A stretch of 64,000 bases of DNA from Nocardioides sp. LHD-245 (lineage in GTDB: Bacteria; Actinomycetota; Actinomycetes; Propionibacteriales; Nocardioidaceae). This document shows positions 33,793-42,280 of the stretch, piece by piece (position 1 is the first letter of the stretch; every line of letters starts with the position of its first letter). The translations under genes were made by a program, and so were the position numbers. The stretch is taken from assembly GCF_030929495.1 (NCBI RefSeq), contig NZ_JAVFWN010000013.1:140383-204382 (forward strand), read 5' to 3'. Under the pieces are notes generated by a model. That model had not been told where the DNA came from, did not search any database, and saw nothing but the letters and a program-made list of their open reading frames with translations.

Positions 33793-35307
33793 ATGAACCG
33801 ATCGATCACCGTCGCCGAGAGCGGCACCACTGCCCGAGCTGCCCGCGCCGCCGAGATCGCCACGCTGGTCGAGCGCGACTGGCGGCTGCTGATCGGTGGC
33901 GAGCTGGTCCCGGCCGAGGCCGGGGCGAGGTTCACGGTGAGCGATCCGTTCACGCAGCAGCCGATCGTCGACGTCCCCGACGCGTCGCTGGCCGACGTCG
34001 ACCGCGCGGTTGCGGCGGCCGAAGCCGCACTGCCCGGCTGGCGGGCCACGCCGGCCCTGGAACGCGCCGCTCTCGTCCGCCGCTTCGCGGACCTGGTCGA
34101 GGAGCACGGCGAGGAGTTGGCGCTTCTCGACACGATCGACGCGGGCTCGCCGATCTCGAACGCCCGCTTCGACGTCGAGATCGCACTCGGCCAGATGCGC
34201 ATGTACGCCGGGTTCGCGCTGGAGATGAAGGGCGCGACCATCCCGGCGAGCGAGAACCTGCATCTCACCGTGCGCGAGCCGGTCGGCGTGGTCGCGAAGA
34301 TCTTCCCCTACAACCACCCGTTGATGTTCGCCTGCCGGATGGTCGCGCCGCTGGTGGCCGGGAACCCGGTGATCGCCAAGCCGCCGGAGGCGGCGCCGCT
34401 CTCGACGCTGCGCCTGGCCGAGCTGGCCGACGAGGTGTTCCCTCCCGGCGTGGTCAACGTCGTCGTCGGCGACGGGCCCGCGGTGCCGGACCGGCTGGTG
34501 CGGCACCCGGCGGTGCGCAGGATCGGCTTCATCGGCTCCGAGCCGACCGGCCGGGCGATCCAGCGCGCTGCCGCCGAGAGCGGCGTCAAGCACGTCACGC
34601 TCGAGCTCGGCGGCAAGAACGCGATGGTCGTCTTCGACGATGCCGACCTGGAGAAGGCAGCGGCCGGCGCGGTCGCCGGCATGAACTTCACCTGGTCCGG
34701 ACAGTCCTGCGGGTCCAACTCCCGGTTGCTCGTGCACCGCTCCCTGCACGACAGGCTGGTCGAGCGCGTCATCGAGCTGGTCGAGGCGCGCACCATCGGT
34801 GATCCACTCGACGAGAGCTCCGAGCAGGGGACGATGATCAACCGCACCCAGTTCGACAAGGCCATGTCCTACGTCGACATCGCGCTCGCCGAAGGTGCCG
34901 TGGTCCGCACGGGCGGAGGGCGGCCCGACGGTCCGGAGTTCGAGGACGCGCTCTTCGTGGCCCCGACCGTGCTGGTCGATGTCAGCCCGGGGGCGCGGAT
35001 CGCGCGCGAGGAGGTCTTCGGGCCGTTGCTCTCGGTGATCCCCTTCGACACCGAGGAGGAGGCGGTCGCGATCGCCAACGGCGTCGAGTACGGCCTGACC
35101 GGCAGCGTGTGGACCAAGGACCTGGACCGCGCGGTGCGTGTCGCGCGCGCCCTGGAGGCCGGCTTCGTGTGGGTCAACGGCTCGACCCAGCACTTCCCCA
35201 ACGTCCCGTACGGCGGCGTGAAGGCCTCGGGCGTCGGCGGCAAGGAGGAGTGCCTCGAGGAGCTGTTGTCCTACACCGAGGAGAAGGTCATCAACATCAT
35301 GACGTGA
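33793..35307 (+). CDS. Aldehyde dehydrogenase
   Basis: The 504-residue enzyme has the general base in LELGGKNAMV, nucleophile Cys306 in SGQSCGSNSR, cofactor segment FIGSEPTGRA, and EEVFGPLLSV. It lies 106 bases after the hydroxylase and could be in the same transcript; a separate promoter is possible. It might feed hydroxybenzaldehyde into the gentisate route or serve the aldolase/alcohol-dehydrogenase genes further on. GAGGAAGAG precedes ATG 33793. It ends convergent with the second IclR gene. Confidence 0.93.
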   Translation: MNRSITVAESGTTARAARAAEIATLVERDWRLLIGGELVPAEAGARFTVSDPFTQQPIVDVPDASLADVDRAVAAAEAALPGWRATPALERAALVRRFADLVEEHGEELALLDTIDAGSPISNARFDVEIALGQMRMYAGFALEMKGATIPASENLHLTVREPVGVVAKIFPYNHPLMFACRMVAPLVAGNPVIAKPPEAAPLSTLRLAELADEVFPPGVVNVVVGDGPAVPDRLVRHPAVRRIGFIGSEPTGRAIQRAAAESGVKHVTLELGGKNAMVVFDDADLEKAAAGAVAGMNFTWSGQSCGSNSRLLVHRSLHDRLVERVIELVEARTIGDPLDESSEQGTMINRTQFDKAMSYVDIALAEGAVVRTGGGRPDGPEFEDALFVAPTVLVDVSPGARIAREEVFGPLLSVIPFDTEEEAVAIANGVEYGLTGSVWTKDLDRAVRVARALEAGFVWVNGSTQHFPNVPYGGVKASGVGGKEECLEELLSYTEEKVINIMT

Positions 35308-35333
35308 CCGCTCCCGGCGGGTCCCCGGCCTCG

Positions 35334-35353
35334 CTGGGCCCTCAGAGGCCCAG
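35334..35353. terminator. Bidirectional hairpin between the aldehyde dehydrogenase and IclR genes
   Basis: CTGGGCC and GGCCCAG pair across a six-base loop. It overlaps the IclR stop codon and serves two convergent genes. Confidence 0.45.
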
Positions 35354-36133
35354 AGCGGCCACGTCCAGCTGCAGGTCGTGCTGGCTGGCCATGATCAGCT
35401 GGATCGACTCCGGCGCCAGGAGCTCGGCGAACCGGGCGGAGGGTGCCGAGATCGACATCGAGGCGATGGCGCGACCCGTGCCGTCGCGCAGGGGTACGGC
35501 GACCGCGCTGACCCCCTTCTCGGTCTGCTGGTTGGTGGTGGCGAAGCCGTTGCGCCGGCAGGCCCTGACCTCGCGCATCAGCACGCTGAGCTGCTGGTCG
35601 CTGAGGGCGTCGCCCATCGCCGCCGCGCCCGGGCTCCGGTAGAGCTGGCGCAGCGTGTCGTCCGGCAGGTCGGCGAGGAGGGCCTTGCCGCCGGCCGACG
35701 TGCTGGCCGGCAGCACCGCGCCCATCCGCGAGACGATGCGCAGAGTCCGGTTGCCCTCCTGGCTGAACAGGAAGTGGATCTTGGTGCCGACGCGCACCAC
35801 GAGGTTGGCCGTCTCACCCGTGCGATTGGACAGCAGCTCCAGGTGCGGAACGGCGACGTCGCGCAGCTGTCGTGTCCACGAGAGCCCGACCGGGCCGACG
35901 CCCAGGGCCGGTCCCGGGCGGTAGGCCTTCGATTCGTCCTGCACGGCGAACCCGTGGAAGACGAGCATCGACATCAGGCGGTGGACGGTCGACTCGGCGA
36001 CCTCGAGATCGCGGGCGGCCGTCCGCAGTCGCAGCTCGCCGTGGTCGCGCAGCATCTGGATCAGCCGCAGTGCTCGATCGACGGAGGACACCATGTAGGC
36101 CGGCACCTCGCGCGCCTTCTCCGGCTTCTGCAT
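35342..36133 (-). CDS. IclR-family transcriptional regulator
   Basis: The 263-residue regulator has a winged helix (RTAARDLEVAESTVHRLMSM) and an IclR effector domain (ASTSAGGKALLADL, CRRNGFATTNQQTEKGVSAV, IASMSISAPS). It is divergent from the ABC transporter/hydantoinase-like operon and probably controls it. ATG 36133 lies six bases after a GATACT -10 box on the minus strand, pointing to a leaderless start, and a palindrome covers the start point. An internal ATG at 36094 is the alternative start. Confidence 0.88.
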   Translation of the reverse strand: MQKPEKAREVPAYMVSSVDRALRLIQMLRDHGELRLRTAARDLEVAESTVHRLMSMLVFHGFAVQDESKAYRPGPALGVGPVGLSWTRQLRDVAVPHLELLSNRTGETANLVVRVGTKIHFLFSQEGNRTLRIVSRMGAVLPASTSAGGKALLADLPDDTLRQLYRSPGAAAMGDALSDQQLSVLMREVRACRRNGFATTNQQTEKGVSAVAVPLRDGTGRAIASMSISAPSARFAELLAPESIQLIMASQHDLQLDVAALGL

Positions 36134-36140
36134 CTCAGAA
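36126..36140. promoter_or_regulatory. IclR operator palindrome over the iclR start point
   Basis: TTCTGCATCTCAGAA differs by one base from the palindrome at 29786-29800 beside the first IclR gene. It abuts the GATACT -10 box (plus-strand 36140-36145) and covers the ATG, as expected for autorepression. Confidence 0.65.
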
Positions 36141-36149
36141 GTATCTGGT

Positions 36150-36186
36150 CCTTGTTTCTGCAACGCAACACAGTTGAGGAACAAGG
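36150..36186. promoter_or_regulatory. Inverted repeat CCTTGTT-N23-AACAAGG
   Basis: Seven-base perfect arms lie in the 174-bp gap between the IclR gene and the permease gene. The centre holds a further TTCTGCA. It is probably part of the control region of the divergent operon. Confidence 0.4.
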
Positions 36187-36307
36187 CGTGACGGGCGTCA
36201 CTCGAAGGGCCGGCCGACTGGTCGCTGTCCCCGAACCGCACCGAGAGCGCCCTCTCGGGACCCACCGCCACGGGTGGACGACCGCCCGTGCCCAGGAAGG
36301 AAGCTCG

Positions 36308-37330
36308 ATGACCGACACCCTGCAGCGGCCCGGCCAAGGCGTCCCGAGCGTGGCGCGGCCACGTCGTCCCGCCGTCCGCTGGCGCTCGCTCGGCTACCGC
36401 TACGGCATCGTCGCGGTCTGGGCGATCGAGATCGCCGTGTTCGCGGTACTCGCCCCGGACAGCTTCCCCACCGCCGCCAACATCACCTCGCTGCTCAGCT
36501 CGCAGGCGGTTCTGCTCCTGCTCGCGCTGGCGCTGGTGCCGACCCTGGTCACCGGCGAGATCGATCTCTCCATCGCCGGGACCATGACCATGGCGGCCAC
36601 GGTCGCGGCCCAGCTGAACGCGGTCGAGGGCCTCAACGTGTGGCTGGCGGTGGCCTGCGGCCTGGGCGCCGCCGTGGCGGTCGGGCTGGTCAACGCCTTC
36701 CTGGCCGTCAAGGTCGGCGTCGAGAGCATCATCGTCACCCTCGGCATGGGCACGCTGCTGGTCGGCCTCTCGGTCTGGCTGAGCGACTCCCTCACCATCA
36801 GCGGAGTCTCGCCCGACCTGGGGAACCTGCTCAACACCCAGTTGGCACGGGTCAACACCGCGTTCTACCTCGCGATCGGGGTGGGCATCGTGATGTGGTT
36901 CGTCTACCGCCACACGGTGTTCGGCCGGGGCGCGGTCTTCGTCGGCAAGAACGCCGAGGTGGCCCGCCTCTCGGGCCTCCCCGTCGCCCGGATCAAGGTG
37001 CTCAGCTTCGTCGGCACCGCCTTCCTCGCCGGCGCCGCGGGCATCGTCGTCATCGGCATCGCCGGGGGACTCCAACCCACGTCGCTCCAGACCCTGCTGC
37101 TGCCCGCCTTCGCCGCGGCCTTCCTCGGCTCCGCCGTCGTCGAGCCCGGCACGTCCAACCCGATCGGCACCATGATCGCCGTCATCTTCCTCGCGACCGG
37201 GATCAGCGGACTCGTGCTCGTCGGTCTCGACCCCTGGATCCGCGACGTCTTCTACGGCGCCGCTGTGGTCGTCGCCGTCACCGTCTCGCGGCTCGCCGCG
37301 ATGGCCGCCCCGTCGGCGGGGCGGCCGTGA
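36308..37330 (+). CDS. ABC transporter permease (sugar/branched type, BPD_transp_2)
   Basis: The 340-residue membrane protein has about 8-10 hydrophobic helices and the RbsC-like signature TGEIDLSIAG in the first third. The later cytoplasmic loop GKNAEVARLSGLPVARIKVL carries the usual ATPase contact. It works with the binding protein and double ATPase encoded next. AGGAAGGAAGCTCG precedes ATG 36308. It is the first gene of a seven-gene plus-strand run (36308-46267). RbsC-type importers bring in sugars, polyols, autoinducers or aromatic compounds; the substrate is not readable from sequence. Confidence 0.9.
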   Translation: MTDTLQRPGQGVPSVARPRRPAVRWRSLGYRYGIVAVWAIEIAVFAVLAPDSFPTAANITSLLSSQAVLLLLALALVPTLVTGEIDLSIAGTMTMAATVAAQLNAVEGLNVWLAVACGLGAAVAVGLVNAFLAVKVGVESIIVTLGMGTLLVGLSVWLSDSLTISGVSPDLGNLLNTQLARVNTAFYLAIGVGIVMWFVYRHTVFGRGAVFVGKNAEVARLSGLPVARIKVLSFVGTAFLAGAAGIVVIGIAGGLQPTSLQTLLLPAFAAAFLGSAVVEPGTSNPIGTMIAVIFLATGISGLVLVGLDPWIRDVFYGAAVVVAVTVSRLAAMAAPSAGRP

Positions 37331-37371
37331 GCTCGGGCTCCCCCTCATCCTCGAACCCCAAGGAGAAGTCG

Positions 37372-38538
37372 ATGTCCTCAGCACCACGGAGCCCCGGTCG
37401 CACCAGCAGGATCGTCGCGGCGCTGTCCGCCGCCGGCCTGGCCGCAGCCTTGGCCGCCTGCACGACGCCGGCCGAGACCGCGTCCGGCGGCGGAGGCGGC
37501 GACGTGCCGCAGGCCGTCGCCGACAACGTCGCGGCGCACACCGGCCCCGCGGAGGCGTCGTACGACGGCCCGGCCTTCGACGTCAGCGCCCTGCGCGGCA
37601 AGACCGTCTGGTGGGTGACGCAGTACGCCGGCAACCCGTTCCTCGCCAGCATCGGCCGCAACCTCACCGAGGCGCTCGACAGCGTCGGCGTCGAGGTCAC
37701 GACCTGTGACGGCAAGGGCAATCCGGTCGACGCCAACGCCTGCATCCAGCAGGGCATCGCCCAAGGGGCGGATGCGATCCAGGTCGACGGCCCCGAACCG
37801 GCGACGTACGCCGAGTCCCTCACGGCCGCCGAGAAGGCGGGCATCCCCGTCCTCTCCGGCGCCGCGGTCGACGTGACCACGACCGACCTCGCCGCCGGCC
37901 TGGCCGGCCAGACCAGCCAGCCCTTCGGCCTCACCGGTGAGCTCGCCGCCGACTGGATCGTCAAGGACTCCGGCGGCAAGGCCGACGTGCTCTTCCTGAC
38001 GACCCCCGACGTCGTCGGCTCGGTCTCGGAGCAGGAGGCGTTCGAGGCGCGGATCGCCGAGACCTGCCCGGACTGCTCGCTCACGGTCAAGGGCGTCACG
38101 CTCGCCAACTGGGCCAACGACCTCGGCACGACCACCAGCTCCGAGCTCGTGAGGAACCCGGAGATCACCTATGTCGTTCCGGCGTTCGACCCGATGACCC
38201 AGTTCACCAACCCGGCGATCGCACAGGCCGGTCGCAGCGATCTCAAGGTCGTCACCGTCAACGGCAACCTGCCGTTCCTGCAGGAGCTGGAGAAGGGCTC
38301 CCCGATCAAGGCGATGGTCGGCATCGACCTCGACGCGCTGGCGTGGCTCGAGGCGGACCAGCTGTTGCGGGCGATGGCCGGCGAGGAGACCCTGAGCGGC
38401 GTCGTCGCACCCGTGCGGATCTTCGACGCGGACAATATCGGCGACCTCGACCTCGCGGCCGAGGCGGCCGACGACGGTTCGTGGTACGCGGGCAGCGGCG
38501 CCTACGCCGACCTGTTCGCCGGTCTCTGGGAGCGGTGA
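37372..38538 (+). CDS. ABC transporter substrate-binding lipoprotein
   Basis: The 388-residue protein has a lipoprotein signal with lipobox LAAC (Cys about residue 33), then a type 1 sugar-binding-protein fold: KTVWWVTQYAGNPF, ACIQQGIAQGADAIQVDG, AEKAGIPVLSG. It is anchored outside the membrane and gives specificity to the importer. AAGGAG stands seven bases before ATG 37372. The stop overlaps the ATPase start (GTGA). It resembles ribose-binding-protein relatives, but the pocket cannot be assigned. Confidence 0.9.
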   Translation: MSSAPRSPGRTSRIVAALSAAGLAAALAACTTPAETASGGGGGDVPQAVADNVAAHTGPAEASYDGPAFDVSALRGKTVWWVTQYAGNPFLASIGRNLTEALDSVGVEVTTCDGKGNPVDANACIQQGIAQGADAIQVDGPEPATYAESLTAAEKAGIPVLSGAAVDVTTTDLAAGLAGQTSQPFGLTGELAADWIVKDSGGKADVLFLTTPDVVGSVSEQEAFEARIAETCPDCSLTVKGVTLANWANDLGTTTSSELVRNPEITYVVPAFDPMTQFTNPAIAQAGRSDLKVVTVNGNLPFLQELEKGSPIKAMVGIDLDALAWLEADQLLRAMAGEETLSGVVAPVRIFDADNIGDLDLAAEAADDGSWYAGSGAYADLFAGLWER

Positions 38539-40091
38539 GTCCGATGGGGGCGGTCATCGAGCTGCGCGACGTGCGCAAGTCGTACGTGCCGGGGGTCCCG
38601 GTGCTCCAGGGCGTCGACCTCGACGTCCGGGCCGGTGAGGTGACCGCCCTCGTCGGCGCCAACGGCAGTGGCAAGTCCACGCTGGTCAAGATCCTCAGCG
38701 GGTACCACGAGCCCGATCGCGGGTCACGGATCCGCTTCGGCGACCAGGCCATGGAGGGGCACATCCATCCCGGGCAGGCCCGGGCCGCCGGCGTCCGGTT
38801 CGTCCACCAGGAGTCGCGGATGGTCGCCGGCGTCTCGGTGCTGGAGAACCTCCTCACCGACCGGCTCGGCACCGGATCCCTCGGTCGGCTGGACTGGCCG
38901 GCCGAGCGGCGCCGGGCCCAGGCCTTCCTGGACGAGCACGGCATCGCCGTCGACGTCCGCGACGACGCGGGGCGGCTGACACTGGCCGACGCGGCCAAGA
39001 TCGCGATCGCCCGGGCGGCCGGATCCGAGAGCGACACGGGCCTACGGGCGCTGATCCTCGACGAGCCCACCGCGGCGCTGGGACGCGACGATGCCGCCGA
39101 GATGCTGGACTGGGTGCGTGCTCTGGCCCGCGGCCGCGGTGTCGGCGTGCTGCTCATCGGGCACCGGCTCGAGGAGATCCTCGCGACCGCGGACCGCGTG
39201 GCGGTGCTGCGCAGCGGCCGGATCGTCGCCGACACGTCCGTCGCCGAGCTCGACCACGACCGGCTGGTCGAGCAGATCGTGGGCCGCGCGATCGAGGCCT
39301 ACTACCCCGAGCGCGACGGCGCGACCGGCGCCCCCGTGCTGGAGGTCGGCAACCTGAGCGGTGGCGCCGTGCGGGGAGTCTCGTTCTCCGTCGCGGCAGG
39401 GGAGGTGCTGGGCATCACCGGGCTCCCGGGCTCCGGTTTCGAGGACGTGCCCTACCTCCTCGTGGACCCCCGATCCGGTGCCCGCGGCGAGCTGACCATC
39501 GCCGGCCGCGCGATCGAGGTGGCGAGGACGCCGGTACGTGCCCGGGTGCAGGCCGGGATCGCGCTCGTGCCGGCCGATCGCAAGCGGCGCGCGCTCGCCA
39601 CGTCCGTGTCGGTGACCGGCAACGTCGGGCTGCCGCATCTGCGGCAGTTCCGGAGGTGGGCAGGTCTCAGCGCCCGCGCCGAGCACCGCCTGGCCGACGG
39701 GGTGGTGCGCGACTATGCCGTCTCGCCCACCGACGCCACCGCGATCACCGGCAACCTCAGCGGCGGCAACCAGCAGAAGGTCGTCATCGGCAAGTGGATG
39801 TCGACCCGGCCACGGGTGCTCGTCGTCCACGAGCCCACCCAGGCCGTCGACGTCGGTGCCAAGGCCGAGATATTCAAGCTGCTCGCGGACGCCGCGGCCG
39901 ACGGCATGGCCGCCGTCATCGTCAGCGTCGAGTACGACGACCTCGCCCACCTCTGCGACCGGGTGCTCGTCGTCGGCGCCGGCCGGATCGTCGCCGAGCT
40001 CGCCGGCGACGCGCTCGGCCCCGAGTCGCTCACCACCGCCGCCTACCGCTCGGGGGTCGAACCCCTCCCCGAACCGGCCTCCCTGCGCTGA
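38535..40091 (+). CDS. ABC transporter ATP-binding protein (RbsA-like, two ABC domains)
   Basis: The 518-residue protein has two nucleotide-binding halves. The first has an intact Walker A (GANGSGKST) and Walker B (LILDEPTAAL) but a weak signature (LTLADAAKIAIA). The second has a degenerate Walker A (GLPGSGFEDV) and a good signature (LSGGNQQKVVIGKW). This asymmetry is normal for RbsA-type ATPases. GTG 38535 overlaps the binding-protein stop; ATG 38544 is a near alternative. It energises the single permease at 36308. Confidence 0.92.
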   Translation: MSPMGAVIELRDVRKSYVPGVPVLQGVDLDVRAGEVTALVGANGSGKSTLVKILSGYHEPDRGSRIRFGDQAMEGHIHPGQARAAGVRFVHQESRMVAGVSVLENLLTDRLGTGSLGRLDWPAERRRAQAFLDEHGIAVDVRDDAGRLTLADAAKIAIARAAGSESDTGLRALILDEPTAALGRDDAAEMLDWVRALARGRGVGVLLIGHRLEEILATADRVAVLRSGRIVADTSVAELDHDRLVEQIVGRAIEAYYPERDGATGAPVLEVGNLSGGAVRGVSFSVAAGEVLGITGLPGSGFEDVPYLLVDPRSGARGELTIAGRAIEVARTPVRARVQAGIALVPADRKRRALATSVSVTGNVGLPHLRQFRRWAGLSARAEHRLADGVVRDYAVSPTDATAITGNLSGGNQQKVVIGKWMSTRPRVLVVHEPTQAVDVGAKAEIFKLLADAAADGMAAVIVSVEYDDLAHLCDRVLVVGAGRIVAELAGDALGPESLTTAAYRSGVEPLPEPASLR

Positions 40092-40123
40092 ACTAGGAAT
40101 CGAAGGAAATCCGAGGTACCACC

Positions 40124-42280
40124 ATGACCACTCAACACGACACTGGGACCGGCACCAGCCCGGACCTCTACATCGGCGTCGACACCGGCGGCACCTTCAC
40201 CGACATCGTGGTGATGGATGCCGAGGGCGGCGTCTACGCCACCAAGGCGCCCACCACGCCGGACTCTCTCGACGTCGGCGTGTTCGACGCCCTCGCCCTG
40301 GTCGCGGAGCACCGCGGCGAGAGTGTGCGTGAGCTGCTCGGCAAGGTGGTGACCTTCGGCCACGGCACCACCCAGGCGACCAACGCTCTCATCGAGCGCC
40401 GCGGCCGGCCGACCGGGCTGATCACCACGCAGGGGTTCGGCGACACGCTCATCATCCAGCGCCTCATGGGCTTCACGGCCGGCGTGCCGGTCGAGAGGCT
40501 CGGCGACTTCAGCGAGCGGTCCTACCCCGACCCGATCGTGCCGCGCGATCTGATCGCCGAGGTGCCCGAGCGGGTCGACCACGCGGGGCAGGTCGTCGTA
40601 CCCCTCGACGAGGCGGCGGTCCGCTCCGAGGTCCAGCGCCTCGTCGACGCGGGCATCAGGTCCTTCGCGGTCTGCCTGCTCTGGTCCTTCCGCAACCCCG
40701 CGCACGAGCAGCGGATCGGCGAGATCGTCCGCGAGTTGGCCGGCCCGTCGGCGTACGTCAGCCTCTCGAGCGAGGTGAACCCGGTCCTCGGTGAGTACGA
40801 GCGCACCGCGACCACCGTCCTCAACAGCTATCTGGGGCCCGTCGTCGAGCGCTACCTCGAGAGCCTCGAGGCACGCCTGCGCACCGAGGGCCTGGCCGGC
40901 CGGTTCAGCGTCCTCAACAGCATCGGCGGCGTGATGAACGCCCGTGACGCCGCCCAGCGCGGTGTGCTGCTGCTCGGCAGCGGCCCCACCGGTGGCGTCC
41001 TCGGCTCGCACCACCTGGCGGCCCAGCTGGGCCACCGCAACATCATCACGTCCGACATGGGCGGCACGAGCTTCGACGTCGGCCTGGTCGTCGACGGCAA
41101 GCCGGTGGTCAAGGCGGTCACCGAGGTCGCGAAGTACCACGTCGCCACGCCGATGGTCGACATCACCGCGATCGGCGCCGGTGGCGGATCGATCGCGACC
41201 GTCGTCAACGGCAAGCTCCGCGTCGGCCCGGCCAGTGCCGGTTCCTACCCCGGGCCGGTCTGCTATCGGCGTGGCGGCACCCAGGTGACCGTCACCGACG
41301 CGGACGTCGCCCTCGGCGTCATCGACCCCGACAACTTCCTCGGCGGCCGCATGGCGATCGACAAGGCGGCGGCGGAGGAGGCGATCCGCACCCAGATCGC
41401 CGAGCCGCTGGGCATCAGCGTGGTCGAGGCGGCCGCCGGCGTCCGCGAGATCGTCGATGCCCGCATGGCCGACACCCTGCGTGAGCTGACCGTAGGTCGG
41501 GGTCACGACCCGCGCGACTTCGTCCTCTACGCGTACGGCGGTGCCGGTCCCATGCACTGCGCGGGCTTCGGTGCCGAGCTCGGCGTCGCGTCGATCGTCG
41601 TACCCGCGACGTCGATGGCGCACAGCGCCTACGGCGCCCTGAGCGCCGACATCCACCATGGGGCCGAGCGCTCGGAGTCGCTGCGCAGCTCGCGGGCCAG
41701 CGCGGCACCGTGGGAGGAGTTCGACAGGTCCCACGTCGAGGCGATCTTCAAGGAGCTCGAGGAGGAGGTGCTGGCCAAGCTCGCCGGGGACGACGTCGCC
41801 GAGGCCGACACCGTGGTCGTCCGCTCGGTCGACATGCGCTACCGCAGCCAGACCCACGAGCTGATCATTCCCGTGGCCGGTGACCTCGCCGACCCCGACT
41901 GCCTGCACGACCTGGTGCTGCTCTTCGAGCGCACCTACGAGGAGACCTACGGCAAGGGCTCCGGATTCCGCGAGGCCGGCATCGAGCTGACCACCTTCCG
42001 AGTGGCCGGCATCGGCCGGACGGTCAAGCCGTCCTTCCGGGCGTTCGAGCCCACCCCGGCGACCCGTGCCCGGACCCGTCCGGTCTTCGACGTCCGCGCG
42101 GGCAGCTGGCTCGACGCGGCCGTCACCGACTGGGACGAGATGCAGCCCGACAGCCGGCTCGACGGTCCGGTCGTCGTCGAGCACCCGACCACCACCGTCT
42201 ACGTCGCCCACGGCCAGCGGGTCCACGTCGACGCGATCGGCAACCTGCTGATCACGCCCCAGACAGGAGCAGGCGCATGA
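40124..42280 (+). CDS. Hydantoinase/oxoprolinase-family protein, HyuA-like (acetone-carboxylase beta-like)
   Basis: The 718-residue protein has the actin-like ATPase start GVDTGGTFTDIVVMD, GHGTTQATNAL, and TSDMGGTSFDVGLV and GAGGGSIA in the middle. The family includes N-methylhydantoinase A, 5-oxoprolinase and the acetone/acetophenone carboxylase subunit that activates substrate with ATP. It overlaps its HyuB-type partner by four bases. The importer genes upstream imply an external substrate. Whether it opens a ring or carboxylates a ketone cannot be told. Confidence 0.9.
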   Translation: MTTQHDTGTGTSPDLYIGVDTGGTFTDIVVMDAEGGVYATKAPTTPDSLDVGVFDALALVAEHRGESVRELLGKVVTFGHGTTQATNALIERRGRPTGLITTQGFGDTLIIQRLMGFTAGVPVERLGDFSERSYPDPIVPRDLIAEVPERVDHAGQVVVPLDEAAVRSEVQRLVDAGIRSFAVCLLWSFRNPAHEQRIGEIVRELAGPSAYVSLSSEVNPVLGEYERTATTVLNSYLGPVVERYLESLEARLRTEGLAGRFSVLNSIGGVMNARDAAQRGVLLLGSGPTGGVLGSHHLAAQLGHRNIITSDMGGTSFDVGLVVDGKPVVKAVTEVAKYHVATPMVDITAIGAGGGSIATVVNGKLRVGPASAGSYPGPVCYRRGGTQVTVTDADVALGVIDPDNFLGGRMAIDKAAAEEAIRTQIAEPLGISVVEAAAGVREIVDARMADTLRELTVGRGHDPRDFVLYAYGGAGPMHCAGFGAELGVASIVVPATSMAHSAYGALSADIHHGAERSESLRSSRASAAPWEEFDRSHVEAIFKELEEEVLAKLAGDDVAEADTVVVRSVDMRYRSQTHELIIPVAGDLADPDCLHDLVLLFERTYEETYGKGSGFREAGIELTTFRVAGIGRTVKPSFRAFEPTPATRARTRPVFDVRAGSWLDAAVTDWDEMQPDSRLDGPVVVEHPTTTVYVAHGQRVHVDAIGNLLITPQTGAGA

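Noticed and set aside
40043..42226. 700-codon minus-strand frame over the HyuA gene
   Set aside because: Antisense shadow; no motifs, and the sense frame has complete hydantoinase signatures.
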